A stretch of DNA of 64,000 bases from Rusavskia elegans (GCA_011316305.1 SAUG01000040.1:186001-250000); one strand, 5' to 3'; shown: positions 44,782 through 56,210, counted from the stretch's first letter. A program made the numbers and translations. The notes: a model not told the origin generated them from the letters alone.

Positions 44782-47751
44782 TCACCCCGACTCGAACCAC
44801 TCACAAGCCTTTTCCAAATTCGATTTCTGCTTCATCAGTTCGCCTCGGATCCTCTCGTTCTCTGGATCGACAGCCAGGAGGACCGCACAACGCTGTTCAG
44901 CTGTGGAGATGTTAGCCGAGGATCAAATGGAAGTGGTACAGGTAGGCTTACCGTCCTTCTCTTCAAGGCCGATCCGTTGCTTCAAAGCGTTCCCCAGGTC
45001 ATTACGGCAGGTTGTAAATAGTTCTGCTCGGATGCCTTTGTATACAGCATCCACGAATTGAGAATAAGCGCAGTCATAGTAACCGCGAACGTCCTATCGA
45101 TATGTCAGCAGGTCCTGTAAGTAAGATCTTCAAACTGACCGCTATCGCCCGAAGCTCGATACTATACGGATTGGGCCCAAGCTGAGCATCCGTGACTTTG
45201 GACATTTTGTCGTTCCTCGCGCGTTCATTAAGGTTGGAGTCCCAATCCGCATCTTGCTTCGTTAAGAAAGCTTTGACACGTTCGTTGCGGCATGCGGTTT
45301 CTAGGGTCACCATTGCGGTTTCGCTGGCAGACCTCATAGCTTCTTCGTTGAGTGTTGAGGCCGCTTGACGTTCAATAGCCAAAACACGTTTCGCAGATGC
45401 TGTCTGAATAGTAAAATGCTCCTGGAAGAACGATTGGCATATATCCAGCAGGGTCTCAAAGCAGCGAGTCCCCTGCCAATGACCAAACACCGATGAAGCG
45501 CGCTGAATGATCATATCAAGGCAAGTCTGCCTCGTAAACTCCAACAGCATATCCAGTGGCTCGTCCCAGTAGGACAGACTCTCTTTGATCATACGCTCTG
45601 TCGCCTTGGGGTCAATCTGACCAGGAAGCCCGATATGGGCATCCTGTAAGATCGTGCGGATTTCCATAATCGTAAAGCGTCTAGCAAAGGGCGCCGTACG
45701 ATCAAGGTCCATGTGGGAGCCATCGAAGCTGCTAGCTACGCTATCTTTGCCGGGCGTATACTGAGGGATGTCGTTCATTCTTGAACGCTTCGGAGGGGTG
45801 GACTGCGCTAGGTTTGTAGCAGTATGCTTTCTCTTGGAGGGGGTCGACGTTTGCGTGAATCTTGGGGTTACGTCGCATTCTTCATCCGAATCTATAGGGA
45901 TGATATTGCGGCGGTTTCCCGAAGGTGTAGGCGTAGCTGACGGACGGTGTGGGAGCCGAGAAGACGACTTCACAGTCGTAGATATATCCATGAGCGAAAG
46001 GCGAGGGTAAGAGAATCTGACAGTTTCACGGAACCGTAAAGCCGCGGCGTGGAACTCCTTTTTGAACGGATATTCTTCTGAACCTCCATCCAAGTGGCAA
46101 CGTAGATCTTGCTCGAAATGTAGGATCTTTTCGAATATTTTTAGAGACAAATTACCCGTCGGTGGCTCTGGCAATTGATTCAGTCGAGCTATGATTTCAC
46201 TTGTCTTGGAGCGGACTTGTTCGGTGATTCTTGGTAAGCTAGAACGGCTGATCAGTCTAGTCTGGCAGTTGTAGTACCGATGACACTCACCTAGTTCTGA
46301 TTTGCGAGTTCAGAAGCTTTGAGAGTTTTGAAGAGAGCTTCAATGTGCCAAACCGATCTCTATGCGCGCCGAGTGTACCAACCCAAAGCCCTTGATCAAA
46401 GAATTGATCTTCTTTCTGTCTGGCGACGGCATTGCTGAGTTCTGGATCGGGATCATTTCTGACGACATAGTAGCCATGACCGATCTTGAACTTTTTTGAC
46501 TCGAGAATCTCAATCCACTGAGACATATCGTCACTCTGAACTCTATCGGGCTAGTAAAGTCGAGAATCAGCATACAAAGAGCTGAAAAGCTCCGGCAGCT
46601 GCTTTACCTTTGTAAGAACGCCGATAGTTCTGTTGTTAGCATTGGCCTCCTGCACCAATTTTGAGGCCGTCGAGTTTGCTGCATCGTCCGTCATAGGCAT
46701 TGCGAGTAAGTTAATACATGCGTCGTCTTCAATATAACTTCGTACCAAGTTCCGGACCAAGGTAACCAGGTATTCTTCTTCAGGAATCTCTGCCTGGTTT
46801 ATGACTCCGGGAAGACTAGGATTTGTTATTCAAAGTCTGGGCCTGAGCTAGGTAAAGCGGACTTACTCATAGAACGATAGGTTCGGAACGTCAGGAGAAG
46901 AAACGTCGAGCCGTATGACATTTGGCGAGAACTGAACTTGTCGATTGTTGCCGGAATTGTTCTTGGCGCCAGGAAGGTATCTAGCAGGATCTGATCCTGG
47001 GTTAAGGGTTGCCAATTGGGCGAGGTGAAGAGCTTCGGGGATATCGGCCTTTTTGTTGGTCTTGAAGAACAAGAAGTTCTCTGGCAACGTCTGCGCGACC
47101 CATGGACCAAAGGGCCGATTCTTGGTCGCTCGTTCACCCCGGGCTGCAGTGGGTTTTCCGAACGGCAAGAGACCTTGGGTGCCTTCGTAGAGATATCTTT
47201 TCTGAAGATAGATAGCAGCTTTCCAAGGGCTACCCGCCTCACTTGGGGTAAGATTGACCTCGAGTGGGCATCGGGTGCATGTACCAGTGCTTCTCGGCAC
47301 TTTGATGCCGCTGATACCTTCGATCAGAGATGATTTTCCGGTAGATTGATCGCCTAAAACGACAATTTTGGGGAGCGGTAGGACGAGTTCCTCAACTCCG
47401 AGGTCTCGGAGGTCCTGAATCAGGGTCACGAACGCTTTCATTCCCTGTCCAAGGAGCTCCAATCCAGCGTCCGAGTCTTCGTCGAGGGTATCCGAGGATT
47501 TGTCCGAACATGGGGCAGCGGTACCGCTCTGAATTTGACCTTATAGTCTATTAGCCATGGAGTGAGTGTTTGTAGCTGCGAAGAGACTTACCATTGAGCT
47601 CACATCGTTCTTGGTCTTCCATATTGGTGTCTTCATCGTTAACGAGGGTTGTTGCCGGATCGGAAGGGCCAGCTTGGTCAACAGGTGTAAGCCTCGCATG
47701 GGCAGCAGCGGTTGCAGCCACGGCTTGCTTGCCTTGGGACTTTCGGGCCAT
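44782..47751 (-). CDS. Dynamin-like large GTPase
   Basis: About seven exons and roughly 870 residues. The start MARKSQGKQAVAATAAAH (47751) leads through an acidic linker (SDTLDEDSDAGLELLGQG) into the GTPase domain: G1 GDQSTGKSSLIEG, G2 around STGTCTRCPLEV, G3 YDLPGVINQ across an intron, and G4 VLTKPDRVQ across another intron. The stalk/middle region follows (GTLGAHRDRFGTLKLSSKL, SLPRITEQVRSKTSEI). A fungal-specific insert rich in Ser/Thr/Pro and basic residues (TPSKRKHTATNLAQSTPPKRSR) looks like a nuclear signal. The C-terminal helices after DVRGYYDCAYSQFVDAVYKG act as the GTPase effector domain. It is not Vps1 or Dnm1; it belongs to the Mx-like fungal group of unknown function. All G motifs are intact. 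Confidence 0.85.
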
Positions 47752-48851
47752 GTCAATATAAAATAGGCTCAAGAATTCAAACAAGATGGTGTGCTCAGAC
47801 AGCAAAAAGGAGAGAGGCCAAGAATAATGTATTCAAAACACACGTGAGCGAGTTTTGCTTTGTTACAGCACCATAGCTTACACCATATGTGGTATGTTGA
47901 GGAAGAACAGCGAGTGGCAACGGTTGAACAAGGTTGAATATGGTAAAGGTCCAATTGTAGGAAATGAACGGACATTCATTCACTTCAAACGAACAGTGAG
48001 GGGCCTGGACTACACATACTATCGATGCGGACTTGATCTTTTATCATTGCCCGTCGCTGGAGCTCCACAGACCAGGAATAGCCATCAGCTCTTCGTGACG
48101 CGAATAGATTAACTCTGAACCACCTTGCTACAGCAGCCGCACGAGATACATGACCAATGACTTTGGCTGGTGAGTTCATTGGAACGACAACAAGTGATGC
48201 CGCACAGAAGTCGACGAAAAGGAGAGCCAGGAGCGTAAGCGAGAGCGCCAAGCCTCACAAAAAAGGGCTAAGGGGCCTTACAGGATTCTTAACTTCGCCG
48301 TGACTTATTGTATACGCTAACAGCACAATAAGAACAGCATCGCTCAAGGAAGCTTGCATTAGTGAAACCGAATGCGGGTCCGAGAAGCCAGGGTCTGTGA
48401 CTACCGTCTTATTCTACGATAAGATACAGATCATCGACATAAGGCCACCCAACATCAGGCTCTAGTGTTATATCAGTCGTAGCCGTCCGTGAAGGCATAC
48501 ACAGCCCTGCACTCAAACCTTACATGGCGCGTCGACTTGGCCGCAACACGCTAGAGCACTCACGTCGCACATCTGGTTGACGATTGACGAATCCGGTGGT
48601 TTGGCTCATCCCGCTGGCGCGATATGGAATCGTCGTATTACAACCCCTTGCAATGACCCTCCGGCCATTGCAGGCAGCATGATTCGCCAAGTCTCTGACG
48701 CGCGGACCCTGTCTCCGCTGGGCTTCATTCGCTTGACGGCATAGATCAGGAGTGGCGGAGTAGTACGTTTCTCCGGCAGGTTTGCCGATGCAAGTTGGCC
48801 CGTCCGTATTGATTGATATATCCTGCAGCACGTTCGGCCGAGCGCACCGCT
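47752..48851. other. Intergenic between dynamin-like gene and COX15
   Basis: About 1.1 kb containing the dynamin-like promoter and the COX15 3' region. Two short minus-strand frames were considered and not called (48520-48855; 47985-48251). ACACGTGAG near 47840 contains CACGTG, 90 bp upstream of the dynamin-like start. Confidence 0.35.
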
Positions 48852-50294
48852 TCATGTCGCAGGCTTCGTCGATATCCGACTTGATGTTGCAAGGCGTTGA
48901 CTGACGAGTCTCGCTGCTCTGCGAGGAACCCAGGTCCTGCCTCCCAGTATTATTACTGAGGACAGCAATGCGAGGCTCCCCGCCTGATGGGCGGACGCCA
49001 AAGATATGGGGACCAAATACAGCAACGTGGTGATACCAAGGGCAACCTGCAGTCCCACGAAGCCTACGACTCCATGCATTCCTTTCTTACACACAGCCGG
49101 TAACAGTGTTCGTAGCGTTAGCGAGAACTTCGTGTACGCCCAGAGACCCATGACTGAGGTAAAGGTAGTCGTTGCGAGGATTCGATGGTCCAGCTGAACC
49201 AATGACGGGTTTTCTAACGCGTTTCGCCACCAGATGTCGCTCCTATCAGGAGTGTGCGAGTAGAAGTCCGAGAAGAGCTCCGATTTCGGTGGCGTCAGGC
49301 CCATGCCCATATAAGGGAACTCATTGTAGATGAGGCCGGCATCAAGCCCTGCGACGAGACCTCCAGACATCGCCGTACAGAACACCAGGACCGCCAGGGC
49401 GCCTATTGATCTCCGAAACACTCGCAGCTCCGGCCTTTGCAGACGCTCAAAGAGCTTCGTGGCTGCTTGGGGATCGGCAAGGAGTTTGTGCTCCCGTAAG
49501 ATGGAGAGTCCGTTCCAGAGCATGGCTGTATAGCAAAGGAATGCGGTCCCCAGGTGTGCCGTAAGTCGATACTGGCTCACTCTTGGATGACTTCCGGGAG
49601 CGAAAAGATCATCCTTCAGCCCGGACTTGACCATCCACCACCCCAGAAACCCTTGAAATCCGATTAACCCAGCGATCCCTACAATCTTTCCAGCCATTGG
49701 TGCTGAGACCTTCCGTAGTGCGATGAAATAGGTTGCTGGTAGCAGAAAGGATATCCCAACGACTCTTCCCCATATTCTGTGCGCCCACTCCATATAGTAG
49801 ATTGACTTGAACTCATCCAGGGTCATATGTGGATTCAAAAGCTTGAATTCGGGTGACGATCGATATTTGGTGAACTCCGTAGCCCAGTCTTCCGCACTGC
49901 GAGGTGGCAGCGATCCTGTGACAGGTCTCCATTCTGTAATAGACAAGCCGCTTTCCGTCAGCCTCGTCAAGCCTCCAAATACCACAATCCCAAATACACT
50001 CGCGGCACTTCCTAAAAGCCAGTACGCCACCGACTTATCCGATGTTTCTGGGAAGAATCTTGCCCTCGTCTTGCTTGACTGCAGTGGTTGACTGATATTT
50101 GCAATGGGTGAGGCCGACTGGGGTCTGGAAAGCAGTCCATCGCTAGGTAACCGTGGGGTCCCAGAAGTAAACAACCGCTTGGGTTGCTGTCTGGCAGAGG
50201 GGCTTTTGCAAGCCTGGCGGCAAGTGAAGAAAGACCTTGTCAATCGCGGGGCGGCTCTCTGAAGCATGCACATCATCCGTGGTGTCGACGCCAT
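48852..50294 (-). CDS. COX15: Heme A synthase COX15 (mitochondrial)
   Basis: Intronless, 480 residues. The enzyme oxidises the methyl group of heme O to give heme A for cytochrome c oxidase, in the inner mitochondrial membrane. The N-terminus (MASTPRMMCMLQRAAPRL, Arg/Ser-rich to ~85) is a presequence. Eight helices follow with the usual signatures: VFGGLTRLTESGLSITEW, YMEWAHRIWGRVVG (heme-ligand His), YRLTAHLGTAFLCY, VAGLDAGLIYNEFPYMG, VQLDHRILATTTF and ISLASAHQAGSLALL. All four conserved His are present. Its promoter has been interrupted: a 4.4 kb transposon begins only 64 bp upstream of the start codon. The next gene beyond, BCKDHB, is divergent. Confidence 0.95.
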   Translation of the reverse strand: MASTPRMMCMLQRAAPRLTRSFFTCRQACKSPSARQQPKRLFTSGTPRLPSDGLLSRPQSASPIANISQPLQSSKTRARFFPETSDKSVAYWLLGSAASVFGIVVFGGLTRLTESGLSITEWRPVTGSLPPRSAEDWATEFTKYRSSPEFKLLNPHMTLDEFKSIYYMEWAHRIWGRVVGISFLLPATYFIALRKVSAPMAGKIVGIAGLIGFQGFLGWWMVKSGLKDDLFAPGSHPRVSQYRLTAHLGTAFLCYTAMLWNGLSILREHKLLADPQAATKLFERLQRPELRVFRRSIGALAVLVFCTAMSGGLVAGLDAGLIYNEFPYMGMGLTPPKSELFSDFYSHTPDRSDIWWRNALENPSLVQLDHRILATTTFTSVMGLWAYTKFSLTLRTLLPAVCKKGMHGVVGFVGLQVALGITTLLYLVPISLASAHQAGSLALLSSVIILGGRTWVPRRAARLVSQRLATSSRISTKPAT

Positions 50295-50358
50295 GGTGCT
50301 GGTGTATTGATGAAGCTGACGTTGGATGTCGCCGCTGGCTTAAAGGACGTCGAAGCTA

Positions 50359-50459
50359 CCCCAGATTCGATAATTAGTAATAAAAACGTGATTTTCCCCG
50401 CACTACCCACTAAAATTTTGGCGTGATTTAATAAGACCTCTACTACCTATATTTTAACC
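50359..50459 (+). repeat. Left terminal inverted repeat of the 4.4 kb element
   Basis: About 100 bp, starting CCCCAGATTCGATAATTAG after a TA. Unlike the interior it still contains CA and TG, so the ends escaped most mutation. Confidence 0.88.
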
Positions 50460-52867
50460 TTACTACTACCTTTAAGGTTATTTAATCTATCTAATTAGAT
50501 TAAATTAAAGTTATTTATACTTCCCTTTTATACCGAATATAGCTCCTTCGTATACTACCCGAAATTTAGGTAATAATATCGCTACCGGAACTACCGGAGT
50601 TCTTTAAAAATATCCTTCTAATTCTATTTCCGTTATAAAAATATTTCCGAAACTATTAAAGCGGTAGGTAAATATATTAAAAAAGAAAATAATTAAAAAA
50701 AAGAATATTAAAAAAAAAGCCGCTATTAAAGCTACTAAATAGTAAACTACTAAAAAAAAGGCTGCTAAAAAAACTACTATTAAAAAAAATACTATTATTA
50801 AAATAGTCTCTAAAAAAGAAGTCGCGGGAATTATTATTACTACTAAAAAGGAGTTTACTAAAAAAAAACCCGCGGAAAAGATTTAATAGCTATTAAATCT
50901 TACGCGTATTTATACTAATATTCTAAAAGACTTTACTAGTAATAAAATATAGGCTAGAAATAGTTAAAATAATAAAATTTAACTATTTCTATTAGCGGTC
51001 TATACTATAAACTAATATATCTATTAAAAGAAAGATACTCCGGTTAATACTATTTTTAAAAACTCTAATATATCTAAATCTTTTAGCTTCGATATTTTTA
51101 CTAGTAAGGTTATTAAAAAGATTAACTAAAAATATTAAATTATAGAAAATTTCTTTTTTATAGAATCCTTTATATTTATATAATTTTTAATAGTTAAAAT
51201 ATAGGATACCTATTATTAGTACGAAGATTTAAACTAATAGTTAAAAATCGATAGAATTATTTAATACTAAATTAATAGTAAAAAGAAAAAAAATATTAGT
51301 ATTTATATCTAGTAGAAATATAAACCTATTTTAATTAGTAAAGCTAGAAAAAATTCTTTAAATAAAAATAAAAATAAAAAATATAAAGTATCTTTCGATA
51401 TAGATATAAATAATTCTAAAGATTTTATATTAACTAATTCTAGTATTAATATTTTTTATATAGATTCTAATTTCTTATTATTTTTAGAGATTACTAAAAA
51501 GAAAAAAAAGGAGATAGTAACTAAAAAGCAGAAACTAGAAGCCGCCTATTACTATAAAATAAGAAAAATCTATAGATAATTTAGATATAATTTTATCCGA
51601 ATTAACCGATATAATAAAGTTAAATATCTAGGCGAAAATAAATATAGTTACTAGTAGCCGGTCGGTAAAAAAATCTATTATTTCTTTACTCTATACTAGA
51701 TTACCGCCTAGAATAAAATAATAAGCCTAGCTATTTAAAGGAAAGCGAAATACGCGGATATTAATATAATATATCTACCGGAAAAGATTAGAAACTAGTT
51801 TATCGCTTTCTACGCGAGAGGTATTTAAATAGTAGAAAATTTAAAAAAAAAAAGAGACGAGTAATATTCCTATTTAATAAACGCCTACTATAACTATTTA
51901 TTAAACTATTATTTCTTCTCTATAGTAAAGTTTCGCGTAGTAGTTTAAAAATATTAGAAAGATCTTTTAGTTTTTTAGATACTATTAAGGAAATAGTAAT
52001 CTAGAATTTAGTCTTCTACTATATACGAGACCTATTTTTTAGCTTTCTATTACTTAAAAGATAGTTAAAAAGTCTAAAAAAGAAGATTTCCCGATATTTA
52101 GTAGCTCTATTTAAATTTCCGGTAATTAAAGATATTTACGTGCCGAATATTTTATATAGTAGATTAAAAATAATTTTACTAAATATAAAGATTTTAAAAT
52201 AGTATTTAAAAAATATAACGCCGTAGGTTTTAGTTTTAAATAGATATATAAATTCGGCTAGAAAGATTAAAAGGAAATAGAAATAGAAAAAGATTTTAAT
52301 AGTCGCTTTTATAATAAAATCAAGAACTAGAAAAAGTAGCTTCTATAAAATAATTAATTTAATACGCTTATTAATACTATAGTATACTCTATTAAAGTTT
52401 ATATATAAATATAAAGTATTAGAAATACTAGAAAGTAATTATAAAAATATATAATAGATATATTACCGGAATTTTTATAGTTTTACTATATATATAATTA
52501 ACGGTAATTTATAGATTAATTAAATATAAAATAGTTAATAGTATTACTAGTACTATATATATAGAGCTAAACTAAATATCCTATAATTTTTAATATAAAA
52601 GGTTTCTCTAACGATTTTTAGTAGTAGGATATTTTCTATAATCGAAGCGAATATTATTTACGGATCTATAACTCTCTATATATTACTTCGATATATTAGA
52701 TATTTTTAAGTCTAAATCTTTAGATATAGACCTTTTAAATATAATTTTATTAATTCCGAATACTTTCGTTAAAGTTATAAAATATTTAATTTAGTAGAAA
52801 TTATTAAAAATTAGGATTTTATTAAAGATTAGGGGGGAGGTTTTTAAAATATAAAATTCGACCGCTA
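50460..52867 (+). other. AT-rich left half of the element, decayed coding-like sequence
   Basis: About 2.4 kb of RIP-altered DNA left of the nested insertion. Reading through stops on the plus strand gives a lysine/alanine/threonine-rich stretch (around 50.69-50.88 kb, with repeated AAAAAA and GCTACTA codon patterns), then long charged stretches with few non-polar runs up to about 52 kb. It shows no recognisable transposase or polymerase motif. It may be a second gene carried by the transposon or another, older insertion. Confidence 0.4.
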
Positions 52868-53379
52868 AGCCCGCCGGGCGTAATATTCTAATTCTTTTAT
52901 TAATTTACTATATATTTAAATTTCGCTTGATTCTATTAATTTTTAATTTTATAGATAGTATATAATAAATTCTAAAATATTATACTATATTTAAACTCGA
53001 TTAAAGTAGTATATAGCTATTAAAGAAACTTAGATATAATATAGCGCTTTTAATAGTTAGATTCTATATAAAGTTCTATATTAGTACCCGGCGTCTATTA
53101 TAATATTTTTCGCGGAATTATAGCTAATTAGGAACGTTAAACCGGTATCCGGCCGCGCTAGTTTAAAATAGAATTATTATAAAACTTTAAACTATTAAAA
53201 TAGATGAGATTTTATACTCTAAATAATAAATTAATTATTTTAATTAAACTAACTATATTATAGAATAAGTTTTAAATTAGATAAAGCGTAATCGATCGGT
53301 TTAAAAATTATAGAAATCGAGCGATATTTAAAGTAATAATAAATTATTTTAAAAATTATAATATTACGCCCGGAGGGCT
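52868..53379. mobile_element. Nested 512 bp inverted-repeat (MITE-like) insertion
   Basis: Ends read AGCCC(G/T)CCGGGCGTAATATT inward on both sides and are flanked by TA (52866-52867 and 53380-53381). The GC-rich termini stand out in an otherwise AT-only landscape. It has no coding capacity and its interior is RIP-altered like its host. It is a separate, nested TA-inserting element. Confidence 0.7.
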
Positions 53380-53439
53380 TAGTAGTCTTAGTATTAATAT
53401 CTTTAATCTAAATCTTTATTTTCTTCCTCTTTTTTATTA

Positions 53440-54500
53440 TTATTTTATACCTAATTACTTTAGTTAACGTCTAAATTATCTAAATAATCCTAATCTATTA
53501 TTTTACTATCGACTAGTTTTAGATATCCGGAATAAGCGAAATAGCTTTAAACTTTAGAAATATTATTATAAAATTTAATACCCGCTTCTATAAACTTATA
53601 AAACGATATTATTTCTAAAGATCTATAGTATCTCTTTATCTAAGCCTTTAAAACTAAAAAAAATTCTTTAATCGGATTATAATCGGGCGAATAGAATAGA
53701 AAGTATTAGATTTTTATTCCGAAACGACTATAGAACTCTTTAATCCTTCTATTTTTATATATTAAATAGTTATCTAGAATAATTATAGATTTCGGACCTA
53801 GATAGGAATTATATAATAAAAGAACCTACTATTCTAGAAACTATTCGAAATAGTAGTTTTTAATCGAATCTTTATAGATCGTATATATAAGGAGGCCGTC
53901 TAAATAATAGACAAAAAGAATACTATAGTACTATAAATAATAAAAAGGAATCCGGAATATTAATTTAATACCGAATTTAGACTATTCTCGCTTATAATAA
54001 ATTATATACTTATTACCTACGCTTTTATCGAGATATATAAGCTATTTATAGCTATAGCAACTAATTTTAAAAATATAATAATTATAAAAGGATTTTAATT
54101 ATTTTTTAGCTTTTCGCTATAAAGATTTCCTACTAATTTTTATTTTTTTTAATATTTCGTAGATCCGGTTAGCGCTAATTACTATACTATACTAATCGAA
54201 AAAAAATTTCTATATTTTATTTAAATATAGATCCGGGTTTTATTTTAGATATTTTTTTAATTTCTTTTTTATAGTATCCGTAAACTTTATATAACGACTT
54301 CGCTTTTTTTTTTAAAAGGCCTAATAACTGCCGAATATAATAAAATTAAATTTAATATAATAGACTATCGTAATACTATAGTTCTCTATTATAGTAATTT
54401 TACCTAGGCGAACGCTATTAATAAGAAATTATATAATATAGATTTTCTATACTAGTAATAGTCGCTTTCCTATTTTTACTATATAGTATAATCGAGTTAG
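53440..54500 (-). pseudogene. Decayed Tc1/mariner (DDE) transposase
   Basis: Fragments in one minus-strand orientation keep the order of a Tc1/mariner transposase: YLDKSVGNKY, IPFYYLQYYSILFVYYLDGLL, ILDNYLIYKNRRIKEFY and YSPDYNPIKEFFLVLK, reading through TAG/TAA codons where Gln or Trp would be expected. There is no intact reading frame. Confidence 0.75.
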
Positions 54501-54675
54501 TAATAGATAAAAAAAGGATAAAGCGCAGTTATATATATAGTAGCCGCCGGTAGTAATAAACCCTAATCCGAATTCTATTCTATTAGCTCTACTATAAATT
54601 ATAAAGTAATAGATAAATAGTAGCTTTAGAATTACCGCTTTAGGCGTACTTAATCGATATTAATATAGTAGTAGA

Positions 54676-54776
54676 GGTTAAAATATAGATAGTAGAGGTC
54701 TTATTAAATCACGCCAAAATTTTAGTAGGTGGTGCGGGGAAAATCACGTTTTTATTACTAATTATCGAATCTGGGG
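54676..54776 (-). repeat. Right terminal inverted repeat of the 4.4 kb element
   Basis: Reverse complement of the left repeat with about four differences, all C/T changes; ends ..CGAATCTGGGG before TA. Confidence 0.88.
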
Positions 54777-54921
54777 TAAGCTAGAGTGGATGCAGTGAAA
54801 GATCAGATGATTGCCGACGGTAGCCGCCAGACAATGCATCTTCTAACGATTGCACCTCCAGAACGTTGAGCTTACGAACAACAAATTCTACAGACAAGAA
54901 TGGCTTAAGAAAGTATCAGCT

Positions 54922-56210
54922 ATGGGCCCAGCAGCCCAATTGCCATATACTGGCATCCGATCGTACAATCGCTCGAGGACCATCCTACAGCGAAGAGCAT
55001 ACTCCGCCCATCCACCAAATGCCCGCCTCAACCTCCCAATAGACTACTCTACCCATCCTCTCCTCTACCACTCCTCTGCTGCCCTCCAACGTCATCCCGA
55101 CTTCCCCAGCGACTCCTCTACCAAACGACTCAACCTTTTCCAAGCCATCAACAGCGCCCTGACGCATGCCCTCCGGACCGATGACAGAGTCCTGGTTTTC
55201 GGTGAAGATGTTGCGTTCGGGGGTGTCTTTCGGTGTAGCATGAACCTTGCAACGGAGTTTGGATCGGAAAAAGTGTTCAATACTCCCTTGAGCGAACAGG
55301 GTATCGTTGGCTTTGGCATCGGCTGCGCCGCGCAAGGGATGAAGCCTGTTGCGGAGATACAGTTTGCAGATTACGTGTATCCGGCATTCGATCAACTGGT
55401 CAATGAGGCTGCAAAATGGAGATACAGGGAAGGTGCTACCGGCGGGAATGTGGGAGGTCTGGTGGTCAGGATGCCCTGTGGTGGAGTGGGTCATGGCGCT
55501 CTGTGGGTCGAATGTCATCGTCGACCAGAATATACAGGCATTGCTGACTGTGATTCAAAGCTATCATTCGCAGTCACCCGAAGCTCTCTTCACGCATATT
55601 CCCGGCCTACGAGTCGTAATGCCTAGATCCCCTGCCCAAGCCAAAGGGCTGCTGCTTGCGGCTATAGCTTGCAATGACCCTGTGATTTTCATGGAGCCTA
55701 AGGTGCTGTACCGAGCTGCTGTAGAGCAAGTACCTTTGGATGCCTACGAGCTCCCTATCGATCAAGCAGAAGTCGTCAAAGAAGGGAAGGATGTGACTGT
55801 TGTCTCCTATGGCCAACCCTTGTATACATGTTCCTCCGCCATCGCCGCCGCCGAGAAAGATTTCGACATTTCCATTGAACTGATTGATCTTCGATCCCTG
55901 TACCCATGGGACAAAGAACGCGTTCTAGCAAGTGTACGGAAAACAGGCCGAGCAGTCGTAGTACACGAGAGCATGGTAAATGCCGGCGTGGGAGCCGAAG
56001 TAGCTGCGACGATCCAAGAAGGCGCTTTCTTGACACTAGAAGCCCCTGTCCAGAGGGTCGCGGGCTGGTGTACGCATATGGGGCTGATTTACGAAAGATT
56101 CAATATCCCAGATGTGACCAGTGAGTCTGATTCCCTACACTGATAGGAAAAGAGACTGATACCCGGCAACAGGGATTTATGATGCCATCAGGAAGTCTAT
56201 CGAATTTTGA
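54922..56210 (+). CDS. BCKDHB: Branched-chain 2-oxo acid dehydrogenase E1 beta subunit (mitochondrial)
   Basis: Three exons (54922-55502, 55561-56120, 56173-56210) give 392 residues. With the alpha subunit it decarboxylates the keto acids from valine, leucine and isoleucine using thiamine diphosphate. The N-terminus ([18 protein letters not shown], then [11 protein letters not shown]) is a mitochondrial presequence. Core motifs: [68 protein letters not shown] (potassium and subunit-interface regions), [20 protein letters not shown] across the first splice, and the C-terminal DLRSLYPWD and [16 protein letters not shown]. The small last exon ends IRKSIEF. The start at 54922 is the first good Met; the 4.4 kb transposon ends 145 bp upstream. 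Confidence 0.93.

Larger units (their letters stand above)
50359..54776 (-). mobile_element. RIP-degraded Tc1/mariner-type DNA transposon, 4.4 kb
   Basis: Both ends read CCCCAGATTCGATAATTAG inward and match over about 100 bp as inverted repeats; the few differences are C/T changes. The flanking dinucleotide is TA on both sides (50357-50358 and 54777-54778), the target duplication of this superfamily. The interior is very AT-rich and nearly free of CA and TG, while CG persists, the CpA-to-TpA signature of RIP. On the minus strand around 53.55-54.1 kb, decayed transposase fragments remain: LIYLDKSVGNKY (first Asp), SIIILDNYLIY (second Asp) and YSPDYNPIKEFF (region of the final Glu of a DDE catalytic site). 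All frames carry many stops, so it cannot move itself. It occupies the COX15-BCKDHB promoter. Confidence 0.9.

Noticed and set aside
44234..44800. A 188-codon minus-strand frame next to the dynamin-like gene
   Set aside because: Its start lies inside the 3' end of the dynamin-like coding region and the rest has no recognisable domain.
47985..48251. An 88-codon minus-strand frame with a hydrophobic start resembling a signal peptide
   Set aside because: Short, without homology cues or conserved Cys, and not flanked by convincing gene structure.
48520..48855. A 111-codon minus-strand frame overlapping the COX15 stop by four bases (ATGA)
   Set aside because: Such overlap is not a gene signal in a eukaryote; there is no signal peptide or known domain, and no splice link. 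It is probably chance within the COX15 3' region.
50359..54776. AT-rich block as a possible centromere fragment, mitochondrial insert or viral sequence
   Set aside because: Matched inverted termini, TA duplication, the CpA-depleted pattern and transposase fragments show a RIP-altered DNA transposon.
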